Shown here: in pieces, positions 1-10,964 of the stretch | How positions within the stretch are numbered: the first letter of the stretch is position 1 | Layout: every line of letters begins with the position of its first letter | From: Helichrysum umbraculigerum | Taxonomy: Eukaryota > Streptophyta > Magnoliopsida > Asterales > Asteraceae | Assembly (NCBI GenBank): GCA_949592205.1 | Contig: CATIUR010000003.1 | Location: 74,056,501 to 74,120,500 of the forward strand | Direction of reading: 5' to 3' | DNA length: 64,000 nt | The notes under the pieces: model-generated | The model's database searches: none | What the model saw: the letters and a program-made list of their open reading frames with translations, nothing else | Told to the model about the DNA's origin: nothing | Position numbers and translations under genes: made by a program

Positions 1-1
1 C

Positions 2-982
2 TTCACCGGGACTGAAGGGGCCATTGGCCTAGTCCACTGGATTGAGAAAACAGAGTCAGTGATCGACATCAGTGACTGTGCTGCTGACAAAATTATGAAA
101 TACGCCACCTGCACTCTAGCCGACAAAGCGCTAACATGGTGGAACGCTCAGGTGCAAATCATGGGACGCCCAGCTGCTTACTCTATCTCATGGGAGACAC
201 TGAAACGAATGTTGATGGAGGAATTTTGCCCTCCCAACGAGATGCAAAAACTTGAAACCGAATTCTGGAACATACAAATGTTCGGCGCTGACATTTCCGG
301 TTACACAACTAGATTCCAGGAGCTTGCACGTCTTGTGCCCCACATGGTAACCCCCGAGAGCAAACGCATTGAGCGTTACAATAGGGGTTTGGCACCACAA
401 ATCCGAGGCATGGTTATGTCCTCCAAACCCGCCACTTTTAGGAGCGCAGTTGACCTGGCTCAAAGCTTAACCGACGACGCGGTCGAGATTGGAACCCTGA
501 AAGCTATCACAGGGAAAACTGAACCTACCCGTACTGATGCGGGCGAATCTGGAACCCACAAACGCAAATGGAACGGCGAGGGTAACGACCGTCAGGGTCA
601 ACAAAACAGAAACCCGGGAAACACCCGAGCCTACGCTGCAATCAACAACCCTGGACCCAAAACCTACCTTGGCAACAAACCGAGGTGTGACAAGTGCGGG
701 AGACACCACGATGGTGATTGTACATTTTGTCAAAACTGCAGACGTCCCGGTCACTTAGCACAGAACTGTAGGACAAACCTACCTCCTCAAGCCGCTCCCG
801 AGGGACAAAACACTGGCTGCTTTAGGTGTGGTGATCCTGGACATCACCGAAACCAATGCCAACAACCGAACAACCCCGGGAACAACAATCAGAACAACAA
901 CAACCACATCACTAACAAAGGCTACGTCCCAAGCCGCGCAAACATTCTCCGTGCACCGGAAATGGTTGCAGATCTCAACTAG
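2..982 (+). CDS. Gag of a Tekay-like Ty3/gypsy element (element A), 5' truncated by window edge
   Basis: The frame is open from base 2, so the ATG at 59 is internal and the true start lies left of the window. The reading matches the retrotransposon capsid domain of the two gag-pol genes further right (a TEGAIGL...W(I/M)E block, then ALTWWN, then a Y..RF..LA block). It ends in two CX2CX4HX4C zinc knuckles (CQNCRRPGHLAQNC and CFRCGDPGHHRNQC), which bind the RNA genome in virus-like particles. The frame stops with TAG at 980-982, at the point where the protease begins in the other elements. Just after the stop a HGTF remnant aligns with the TGTFLLN start of that protease, so this is a gag left by loss of pol rather than an original gag-only gene. 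Family call is firm. Confidence 0.88.
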   Translation, partial: FTGTEGAIGLVHWIEKTESVIDISDCAADKIMKYATCTLADKALTWWNAQVQIMGRPAAYSISWETLKRMLMEEFCPPNEMQKLETEFWNIQMFGADISGYTTRFQELARLVPHMVTPESKRIERYNRGLAPQIRGMVMSSKPATFRSAVDLAQSLTDDAVEIGTLKAITGKTEPTRTDAGESGTHKRKWNGEGNDRQGQQNRNPGNTRAYAAINNPGPKTYLGNKPRCDKCGRHHDGDCTFCQNCRRPGHLAQNCRTNLPPQAAPEGQNTGCFRCGDPGHHRNQCQQPNNPGNNNQNNNNHITNKGYVPSRANILRAPEMVADLN

Positions 983-1261
983 CACGGTACGTTTTAGCGA
1001 CTATTGCTACAATTTAACATACGTTTTATTCGAATGCCTATTCGAACACAACACTTGGTAAACTCTGACCACAAAACGAAACACACAACATATTGATCTA
1101 TGCCGCGAGCATACTTAAACTGATTAAACATCTATGGCAACAATCGAACGCCACGCAAACTATTACTATTGTTAACAACATGACTTTATCGAAGAACATA
1201 CGCCGCGGGCGATCCAACTTGACTTAAATCTCGGGACGAGATTTCTCTAACATGGGGAGAA
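983..1261 (+). other. Residual 3' internal region and polypurine tract of element A
   Basis: About 280 bases link the gag stop to the LTR. The first bases resemble the beginning of the protease domain with stops. Protease, reverse transcriptase and integrase are absent. The end (about 1231-1261) carries the CGGGACGAGATTTCTCTAAC motif and the purine tract GGGGAGAA, matching the segment directly before the 3' LTR in elements B, C, D and E. This tract primes plus-strand DNA synthesis. Confidence 0.7.
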
Positions 1262-3938
1262 TGTAACACCTCGCAAATTTGAACACGATTAATTTCATTA
1301 GTCACTTGCATTATTAGGCTAATTCCCTACTTGAGTGAATTCACAACACATTTTAGAGGTAAGTCTAGCATAGCCCAACTAGTTAGTACGCGTAGTATTA
1401 CGTATTCGTAATTAGCTGTAATTACGTACAGAACAATCTGAAAACAAACGCGACAAAAATGTACGACTCTTGGTGAACAAAATTTGTTAATAAAATGAAA
1501 TTATTAAATAAGGTCGTAACGAATAAATATTTTGTCAAAAATATTTACTAATCATTTTATAACGCAAAACGTCAATTCCTATAATTAAAATAAAACAAAG
1601 TTTGAAATTATAAAAATTTATTACTTTAGTTCCTAAAAAGATCCTAATTAAAAAAAAAAATAAAAAAAAAATAAGTGTAAATTAAAAACATATTAGTTAA
1701 AATAAAATAACATTTAACGATCGGGTAAACAAACACGGAGTGCAAACACGGAGGCAGAAAGTGGAACAAAACCACCTCCCACCTCCCCTTTTCTTTCATT
1801 TCTTTCATTTTATTTCTCTCACTTTTCTCTTTTTCTCTCTACTATCACCACCACCAACCAAATACCACCACAAAAACGCCACAAAACTACGCTAAAACGA
1901 CGCCGAATCACCCTACTCCTTTGGAATAAAACGACCACGAGACCACGATCTATCTTTCCATCCTTTCGGATTTCAAATCCGACACTCGTAAGTTTCCGAC
2001 AAATCCCGTCAATTCCTAGATTTTGTAGTTTTAGTTAATATTTCATGTTTAGTATACTTAGATTATCATGTTTTAGCGTTTCATACAACCAAAAACGTCC
2101 AAAATCGCCCAAAAAACTCGTTATTTTTGATCTGTTCGTCGAACAGGCGACTACGTCGCATTTTGCCCAAAAACAGTACTGCGACGTAGGCCTTTACGTC
2201 GCATAATCATCCCCACATCGCAGATAGCGACGCAACCCGTTCCGTCGCATTAAATTGCGAACGTCGCCTATGCGACGCAACCCATGACGTCGCAAAACCT
2301 GAATGCGACGTAGACCCGTACGTCGCACAAGTCAGAACCCTAAAAACACACTTTAAAAAGTCAAAGTTACTGTAGAAAAGTCAAATTTTACTGTAGCAGT
2401 ACTGTAGCAAATGAGATAATGACATTTTTGAACTATTGTTTCAAAACATCACCAACGAGTCGTATACGTTTTCACAAACATCGAAATGCAACGTAAACAT
2501 TTAAACGAACGATTTGGACGTGGCTTGATTGTACAAACACTAGCATGGATGATTAGTTTAGATATCCACATACTTATTAAATCTCGTACGTTTAGGACGT
2601 TAGGAGATTTCAGACTGTACTTGGGCTTAGGTTTGCTAGCACTCGCACAACTACTTAAACTCAACAGGTGAGTTCACAGCCCCTACTGCTACTGTTTTTA
2701 ACTACTTTTGGGGTGGAAAACATAGTCAACTGCTTTACTGATTTACTGATTGCCATAACTGCTTTTACTATATGATTATTTATCATACTGTTTACTCGAA
2801 CAATTAGAGTACTTGAACTGTTAAACTGTTATACAAACTATCACATAACTACCCTTGGTACACTTATACAAAACTGCTTATAACATTTTCAACTACTACA
2901 ACTGTCCGTACGAATTGGTATTCCATACAAAAACTATTATCACTATGTGAAACTATTTTGGTATCTTACCGGAGAACGACCGGTACATATTGGTAACTTG
3001 TCGGAGAACGACCGACACTAACATGGTATCTTACCGGAGAACGACCGGTACTAACAGTGTATCTCGCCGGAGAACGACCGGTGCTAACTTGGTATCTTAC
3101 CGGAGAACGACCGATACATATTGGTAACTTGTCGGAGAACGACCGACACTAACATGGTATCTTACCGGAGAACGACCGGTACTAACAGTGTATCTCGCCG
3201 GAGAACGACCGGTGCTAACTTGGTATCTTACCGGAGAACGACCGGTACATTTGGTAACTAGTCGGAGAACGACCGACTCAAACTTTAAAACTACTGGGGA
3301 ACGACCAGCAACACGTTTTCAAAACATATAATTTGGGTAACGTCCCAACGAAACTATTTTTGGGCAACCTCCCACACGAACCACATTTTGGGTAACGTCC
3401 CGACAAGACCAGAAACTTTTGGGCGAATAACCCACTAAACTTATACTTGGGATGACGTTCCACTAAACATTACTCGACTATTATGGCAATTACTATTTAT
3501 GAACGTATTTGGTCCAACAACTATGACTACAAAACTTGAAACAACAACGTACAACATAAAACCTGTGGATTCACTCAACCTAGTTGTTGACTTTTACTAT
3601 GTTTTTCAGGGAATTAGCTGCGCATGTAAGAATCGCCAACACATGGAGAATTAGGCGACCCGTGAAGCTTTAGGATGCCAACATTTTTGGAAAAACATAT
3701 GGATTTCTCCAGTATAACTGAAACTATTTTGTCATATTCTAGAAATCCACTTTTGTATACTTATTACTTTTAACTTGTACGATTCGATGAATCGTAAATC
3801 TTGTAATTAACATTTTGGCATCTTAATATATTATGTTCTGTTGTAATCATAAGCTCTGATACGTATGCACGCTTTATTATTGTGACACCCCAGTACTTAA
3901 ACTAAACGCTTCCGCTAAACAAATTTGGGGGTGTTACA
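1262..3938 (+). repeat. 3' LTR of element A (2,677 bp)
   Basis: It starts TGTAACACC directly after the polypurine tract and ends GGGGGTGTTACA, the same inverted ends as the other gypsy LTRs here. Inside are a leader-like CT-rich stretch (about 1775-1860), an array of GCGACGT/ACGTCGC motifs (about 2135-2335), a CAGGTGAGT splice-donor-like site near 2667, and a higher-order tandem repeat (2959-3290). No partner LTR is in the window, so age and target duplication cannot be read. Boundaries are firm from the TG...CA ends and context. Confidence 0.85.
2959..3290 (+). repeat. Higher-order tandem repeat in LTR A
   Basis: Subunits of about 32-33 bp share the core CGGAGAACGACCG. Four variants (CTTACCGG, CTTGTCGG, CTTACCGG and CTCGCCGG types) form a block, and the block repeats with a 131-bp period: the GTATCTTACC start recurs at 2961, 3092 and 3223. 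A decayed tail of related motifs (GGGAACGACC, GGGTAACGTCCC) continues to about 3460. Confidence 0.85.
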
Positions 3939-6092
3939 TGTGCTATGTTTTTATATGTATATGTGTATATATAACCTTATGTATACAAACTTATTTGCCA
4001 CTCTTCACGGCAACCACTCCCACAACTACGTCACCTGACATCGAAAATGAAACACAAACCTCACTTAATACTGTGAAGATTTCCACGGTACCCATTCGCC
4101 CAACCATATCGGGCAACGAAATAATCGAATAGGACTCACTTAGGGAGAATCCACCAAAGGATTCGCCACCCAAATAACTGACGCCTACTTCACCCTCTTC
4201 TTTCCGCTCGCAACCAAATCACTCAGGAACACGTATAGAACTTAAACCGTACGATACTTCGACACCTAGATGAACTACACCTCCTCCCATCACTTCGCAC
4301 TCTTCGTTCCCACTTGTATCATAGACCCATGGAGCGCGTGTGCTACACACGACTAGAAGAACATACACACCACCTCGAACTAGAACTTGTCCTATTCATA
4401 CCACTACTACTGATACTCCACCCACTAGGACCCGTCGTAGGGCAGATGTCCGCCAATGGAATTGGTTACCCGCAACACTTGAGACTTGGAGAACTGAAGA
4501 AGGAATATAGATTTCTACAGAGGACGAAGAAGTTTTCGACATACGAACCTCTCTATACGCACATGAACCCACTTACCATACCGTTCTGGTACTAGCTGCT
4601 AGGCTACGCCTCCACGAAAATAGAATAGACACTATGGAGCTAGAATAACACGAAATCCGTTTAGGTTGGATGCACCTGGCATAGGGCCGAGTTGTACAGA
4701 TCCTTGAGGATCGACAAAATCTTAGCGAAACCATAGAAATTATCCATCTTCAGGTGATGGAGACTAGAGACGAAGTCGCTGCCTTGCAATTAGGACTAGT
4801 GTGCAAAATAGAACTCGCTTAGGACTAGTAGAAATTCCACTAAACATGTACTGTGTGTAGAAAACAATTTTCAAATAAATCTTTCGTCAGACATTTTCCA
4901 TGAATTATTCACAAACATAAATCTTCCAACAGATTTTTGACAAACAGAATTTTCAACACTTTTCAATGACCAGAGTTTTCAACGTATTTTCATCTATTTG
5001 AGCCTTTAACGAATTTTCATTAAACGGTTACTCAAAATTTCCCACAACTTCAATTTTTCAATGGATTTTTGTTAAACAAAATTTTCTCCGTTTTATTAAT
5101 GACAAGAGTTTTCAACAGATTCACGTTAGCAGCGATTTTAAACAAATTTTGCCACAAAATATTTTTACAGAATTTTCAAAATTCATAAATTATTAACAAA
5201 GTTATCAAAAATTACGATGATGTTTTTGGCAAAAGAAAACCATATATATCAACAAACACTTGATTTTCACTCAATCTTTCTCTATGATCTAACCTTTAAT
5301 CCCATTTTGAAACTAGAATACCGATTACACCTGAAACATTGCTAAGGAAATTCTAAGATAAGAAGTTGGATTGTGGTTTTCCAATAAAGGCATAGGTACG
5401 ATAGACTAGTACGAAATAAGATTCTCTTAGTAGTCCTCGATCTTGCAAAATCGGATGAAATTAATTCTTATAGAGACAAACCGAGACGTTAGTGATAGAG
5501 GTGACAACGACCAATACGAAACTATTGGAGGATAAAACTAAAGGAGACAATGACATAATTATTTCAACCTTATACGATACCGGATTAGTTTAGTCCAACA
5601 CACAATCACACCCCACCGATCTAGGTGCCAAGCACATCGTAGAACTTGCACTTTGAACTTAGCAAGCAAATTCTTCCATATACCTCTTGGGATTACGACT
5701 TACGTTTTCTGACGACTTTTAAATTAGACCATCTTTGGGTCTCTTAACAGTTTACTTATTGGAAATGCATTTCCAGCAATTTATATTGGATATAATCCAA
5801 CTAACTATTCACACTCACACGAACTACGAACCATATAGGAATGTTTTCCTACTACTACAAACCTTATAGTAAATGACCTTACTACGACTGACTATTTAGG
5901 AATAATTGTCTTACTAATAGTACACGGAGATAATTCTCCAAACGAATACAAATGGATGCGTTGCATCACAACAACGAACTTTCCTTTCATGGACTTTGTT
6001 AAACATCAGAAATGCTCACACTTTCGCTAGATCCCACACAAACTATGACTACGAGCAAATTTCGGGACGAAATTCTCCTAACAGGGGGAGAA
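3939..6092 (+). mobile_element. Decayed internal region of gypsy element B
   Basis: This stretch lies between LTR A and the polypurine tract of LTR B and has no intact ORF. About 4382-4800 one frame reads coherently despite several stops and ends in a heptad-rich segment (LQVMETRDEVAALQL), possibly an old coiled-coil part of a Gag-like protein. About 4860-5210 is AT-rich and holds many TTTTCAA motifs also seen in element C. About 5565-5660 is a protease remnant. The end (about 6058-6092) is the standard TTTCGGGACGAAATTCTCC plus polypurine tract. LTR A probably marks an insertion of element A into B, which would explain the missing left part. Confidence 0.6.
5565..5660 (+). pseudogene. Remnant of retroviral-type aspartic protease (element B)
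   Basis: One frame reads LYDTGLV, a stop, then PTDLGAKHIVELA. This follows the order of the protease in elements D and E (VLFDTGADRSFIS ... PTALDTKYIVELANG), with the catalytic DTG kept. In-frame stops and no continuation on either side show it is dead. Confidence 0.65.
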
Positions 6093-7859
6093 TGTGACAC
6101 CCGACAATTTAGGTTAACTTTTAAACCTAACCGAAACCCTAATTACGTGTATTTAGATGTGATTTAGGCTAAATACTTGTAATTCCTTGTAACTATTTGT
6201 ATATTTATGTGAATATACGCTCCCATAATTGATTTATATTACGCTTACGTAATTAGTTGTAATTACACTTACGAAATTTGACGAAATTGTGCGAAACAAC
6301 CGGACGGAGTCCGACAAACTATACGACGTTGGTGAAAAACTTTCTATAAATAACTTAAATATATTTTTAGAAGTTATTTATCATTATTTATTATTTTATT
6401 AAAATAATATACGAAAAAAAAAACCTAGGCGTTTTGGCTAAAACGTCTCAAACGCAACAGAAACGCGCGGAACGTGCCCGGCAATCGAACGAAAGTCAAA
6501 ATATATTTTTATAATTTAAAATATATTATTTTGTATGAAATTATTATTGAAAACATCATATAATGATTCATCAATAAAAACGTCTATTTAAAACGTTACG
6601 CGATTGAACCTCCGTAAAACGTGCACGCAAATCGAGACCGACGAATTATCGAAACATTTTTGTAAATGTTTTTCAAGTATTTAGAATAAATACTTCAAGT
6701 AAAAATATTGAATTTTAAATCGTTACTTAAGTGCGCATATTAAACGTTTAACATCAAACCGACCGAGTAAACTAACGTAAAACGCAGCAAATTAAATTAG
6801 GAACAAGAAAATGACCAAAATACCCCTAGGTGGGCCCTCAAAAACCGGCCCCTCTCTCCCCCATGTGCACCCATGTGCCACCACCCTAATCCCCCTCTCA
6901 AATTACGTGCATACTAATGATTTCTTTTATTCCCTTACACCTCCAATCTCCATACATGCAACCTACTCCTCATTTCATCATTTCCATTTATCAAAAATCC
7001 TCTCTCTTTCTCTCAAAAATCCAGAGATAATCATCCCTACAACCACCATACTACCACCACAATCCACCACAAGACACCTCCATCATCCTCATCTTTTTAC
7101 AAAGGAGATTCAAGAATAAAAGACATCAAGACTTCCTCATCTCAATTCTTTCCTTCTTTCTTCAAACCACCATTGTGAGGACATATCTCTACTTTCATTT
7201 ATGTTTATTTACATGTTTTAAGGTTCATCTAACAAGATTATGTCCAAATACCATGTTAAAATACGTTTTTATGATTTATACTTAAAAGATGCATAATCTG
7301 TCACCAAAAACACAGTCCACTAAAATGACCATATCTCGAGCTCTAGGAAGAATTAGACAACGAATTGTTTTTTAAAAGTTGCGTATTGAAAAGGGCTACA
7401 ACTTTCATGTTTTGCACTTTTTCCAGTTCTGTACGTATTTTTGTGAATAAACTGATCTTTGAGTCTGGTCTGGAAGTTTTCGGGAAATGAGTACGGTTCA
7501 TACACGAATTTGTTTAAATATGTAAATGGACACTATGGTTGTTGTAAAAATTATATGTTAGACTAGATACATACATGATCAGTTGGTAAAAATCTCAGAC
7601 CCTAGTTTGGACCATAAGTGGTAGAAATAAAATGGCGAACCAAACCGACAAAAGTCGAAAATATGAAATGTTGAATTTTTAGGTTGCATGTTAGAAACCG
7701 ACACTTTGGATGAACTCCGACATGAACCGACAAATTATTTGGACTCTATAAACTGATATATGTGTTGGGTAAGAGTTTCGGGTCAAACCGAGTAGGTTTG
7801 ACCAAGTCAACAAAAACGGCTCGGTTTCTAAAAAAATGACAAAACTTACTATATTTGGA

Positions 7860-8062
7860 AAATTAATGACTTTGACCAACTTTGACCAAGATTGACCAAC
7901 TTTGACCAGTTTGATCAACTTTGACTAGTTTGACCTACTTTGACCAGTTTGACCAACTTTGACCAGTTTGACCAACTTTGACCAACTTTGACCAATTTGA
8001 CCAACTTTGACCAGTTTGACCAACTTTGACCAGCTTTGACCAACGAGTAGACCAACTTTGAC
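7860..8062 (+). repeat. TTTGACCA-type tandem array in LTR B
   Basis: Repeats of ACTTTGACCA and GTTTGACCA alternate with a period near 19-20 bp for about 200 bp. Some units are AGTTTGACC, others AACTTTGACC. Confidence 0.85.
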
Positions 8063-8636
8063 CTACGGTTTAAGGTTTTTACGAACCAAATAATCTGTTT
8101 GCAACATACGATATGTACTAATGAATAGTATACAACAAAACAAACTTAATAATGATGTCTAAATGAATTATTATTACAAACTTTCACCAACGGGTCGTAC
8201 ATGTTTTTAATAAATAAACTTGAACAACTTATTTGGACATAACTAGTTGAATGGACGACTATCCTTAGGTGGACATTCACCCTCCACCTACATTTTTATT
8301 TAAGTGGACATTAACCCTCCACTACATAGATGATGTTTTGAGACATCTACTTATACCCAACCTTATACGTTTTTAGGACGTTAGAAGGTTGCACACCGGC
8401 TTGCTTGCTTATTTGATATTTGCTTGCTACTTGCTAATCTAAGGTGAGTTTCATAGCCCCTTTTTACTTGTTTGAACTGTTTTGGGGTGAGAATACATGC
8501 ACTGTTTTATGAACTGTTATGTGAACTGTTTTATGAACTGTTTTTTTTTTTTTTGCAAAGCACTTATACGTATTTCATGAGTTACTTTCTATTCCACTAA
8601 GGCCAATACAACCATTTAAATCTGCTGATTTACGCT

Positions 8637-8850
8637 TGCGATATTGCGGTAAAGCAATACAAAACGATATTGCGGTAAAGCAATACAAAACGATATTGCG
8701 GTAAAGCAATACAAAACGATATTGCGGTAAAGCAATACAAAACGATATTGCGGTAAAGCAATACAAAACGATATTGCGGTAAAGCAATACAAAACGATAT
8801 TGTGGTAAAGCAATACAAACATTTCGATATTGTGGTAAAGCAATACAAAC
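8637..8850 (+). repeat. 26-bp tandem array in LTR B
   Basis: The unit CGATATTGCGGTAAAGCAAT plus ACAAAA repeats head to tail with a period of exactly 26 bp for about eight copies. The last two are diverged (GTGGTAAAG). 26 is not a multiple of 3, so open frames in this stretch are by-products of the repeat. Confidence 0.9.
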
Positions 8851-9450
8851 TATTAAATCTTGTGATTTACAAATACGATATTGGCAATAGTATACATTAT
8901 TATCTTTGCATACGTGCAACAGACTTACTTATCGTGGTTTAGCGATACAAACAAAAATCTTGTGTTTCATACCAATATTTTGGACAACTGTTTAACAAAC
9001 CTATGAACTCACCAACTTTATGTTGACCCTTTTAGTATGTATTCTCAGGTTTACAGACGCAGTAGGACTACCTACAGGAATCAAGAAAGTAGGATGCTTT
9101 TGGAAGCATTAGCTCGAGTCGCATGTTTTCACAAACAACAAGAGATTAGATTGCATTACGATATTTTGTATCAACATTTATACATTAGAAATCTCTAACG
9201 GTTTATGCGAACTCCAGATATTTTGTAAACATTTGAATTATGGTAATGTAATATTTTTCAAACGTCTCATATAGAGGTCGTTTGCTTTAATCTGTATGTT
9301 GTGATATTTGATTTGGTCGGCGCCCCCGTAAACCTCCTGCTTCCGCTGCCACGTGTTATGGGGGTGCGACATATGTACAGTATAAAAGAAAAGAATTCAA
9401 TTGACCGTACACAGTTTGTTACTTTTTCTTGTTTTTGTTATTTATTGTTG

Positions 9451-9451
<1 letters not shown>

Positions 9452-9511
<60 letters not shown>
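9452..9511. repeat. (AT)n microsatellite
   Basis: A pure TA dinucleotide run of about 60 bp between LTR B and the CACTA pseudogene. Confidence 0.95.
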
Positions 9512-9513
<2 letters not shown>

Positions 9514-9603
9514 TGATCCATGATATGATTTAGTTAATTAAGGTTCGTTGAATGTTGTAATTGTAATAATTAAGATAATTTTTTGTAGGTTATTATAAAC
9601 GAA

Positions 9604-10881
9604 ATGGTAGGCAAAAGACGAGGGGCTGCAAAGGGTAATGACTACACTCACGATCCAAACAATTTCATTGAGTTCACCAACGAGGGAGAACCTGTAGGAG
9701 CTAATGGGCCAGATTATACCTCATGGTTTGGTACAGAGATTAGAGTACAGATTCCTTACTATTTGGACTGGAACACTAAGGAAGTTCCACATGATGACAA
9801 TACAAAAGTGACTCCTCAAATGTTAAATCAATTATGGGACGTAACAAAAGGTTATTGGAACATACCAAACGATAACTACAAAGGTATACATATGAGGAAG
9901 GTAAATAAAATTTGAAGGAAGTTTAAAAGTGAGCTTACCACTCAATTTGCTGCTAAGGATGTAGATCCCTTTGAAAAATATTCTTATTTGAATAAGGAAG
10001 AGTGGCCAAGATTTGTTGAGTCGAGGACCACGGAAGAATTCAAGGTATTTATAGAACATGTTTGTATCCGTTGCTTCCGATCCAATTATTAAGTAGGAAT
10101 GATTTTGATTAAAACTGTCACTAACAATTTATTTTTTTACTTCTCATATGTGAAGGCAAAAAGTGAGAAAGCCAAGGCAAGTGCGGCTAAGAACACGGAT
10201 CCTGCCCGTGTAGGTCGATTGGGATATGCTGGACTGAGAGAGTTTTATTACAAGAACAAAGTCGATATACATAAACAATACACAGTTCTAGCAAAACTGA
10301 AGGAAGAGCATTCTATTTTATATTTTATGCCAGACTACGGGAGGGCAAGAAAACGGGGTTTCAAGTTATGGCCGAGTATCTTAAAAGTGTAGCAGAAGAT
10401 TTGGTAATATATTAAATGCGTACTACGCTACTAACTTTTGTTACTAAATATGTTATAACACATCAATATTTATTTCATTGATTAACAGTTGACAACAGAG
10501 AGAAAAATGTTGAATGATGGTACATATGATGAGAGGGGGGAAGATTCCCTAACAAGGTACAAGGGAAAAGAACACGGGGAAAGGACTCGGGCGGTGTCCA
10601 GTGTCGTTGGTAGTAAAAAAGCCCTTGGACATAGGAAGATGGGTGAAAAAAGGAAAGCACTCACACTTGAGGAATTTGAGTCCTTCACTGAGCGGTTTCA
10701 GGATGATAAACAAGTTTCTGCAACGGCGTTAGAAAATTGTAGAGCTGAATTAGCTAGAATTACAGAACACCTGAAGATTCTCAAGGCTGACCAATGTTTC
10801 TTGTCTTCTGCATCAGATGGATCATCCGACTGGTCTGATGAGGACGAGGTAATTCCTTACATGTTAAACACGTTATGTATG

Positions 10882-10964
<83 letters not shown>

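Larger units (their letters stand above)
6093..9371 (+). repeat. 3' LTR of element B (3,279 bp)
   Basis: It starts TGTGACACCCGAC after a polypurine tract and ends GGGGGTGCGACA. A CT-rich leader-like stretch lies at 6890-7180, a splice-donor-like AAGGTGAGT near 8441 and an acceptor-like TATTCTCAG near 9049, matching positions in the other LTRs. Two tandem arrays sit inside. The partner LTR is outside the window. It is unusually long for a plant gypsy LTR. Confidence 0.8.

Noticed and set aside
6811..7119. 102-codon Pro/His/Ser-rich ORF in LTR B
   Set aside because: Falls in the CT-rich leader-like part of the LTR; low complexity with no homology I can name.
8637..8850. CRISPR-like appearance of regularly repeated 26-bp units
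   Set aside because: Units are directly adjacent with no unique spacers, and this is plant LTR sequence.
8575..8919. Open frames in all three minus-strand phases over the 26-bp array (YCFTAISFCIAL type)
   Set aside because: The repeat has no stop codon in any phase, so the frames arise from the repeat itself; no start context or domain.
10099..10392. Reading 10318-10392 in the frame of the 10099 ORF to its stop
   Set aside because: The conserved ARLREGKKTGFQ-type end is in another frame, so the C-terminus of that ORF follows a frameshift and is not a real protein end.
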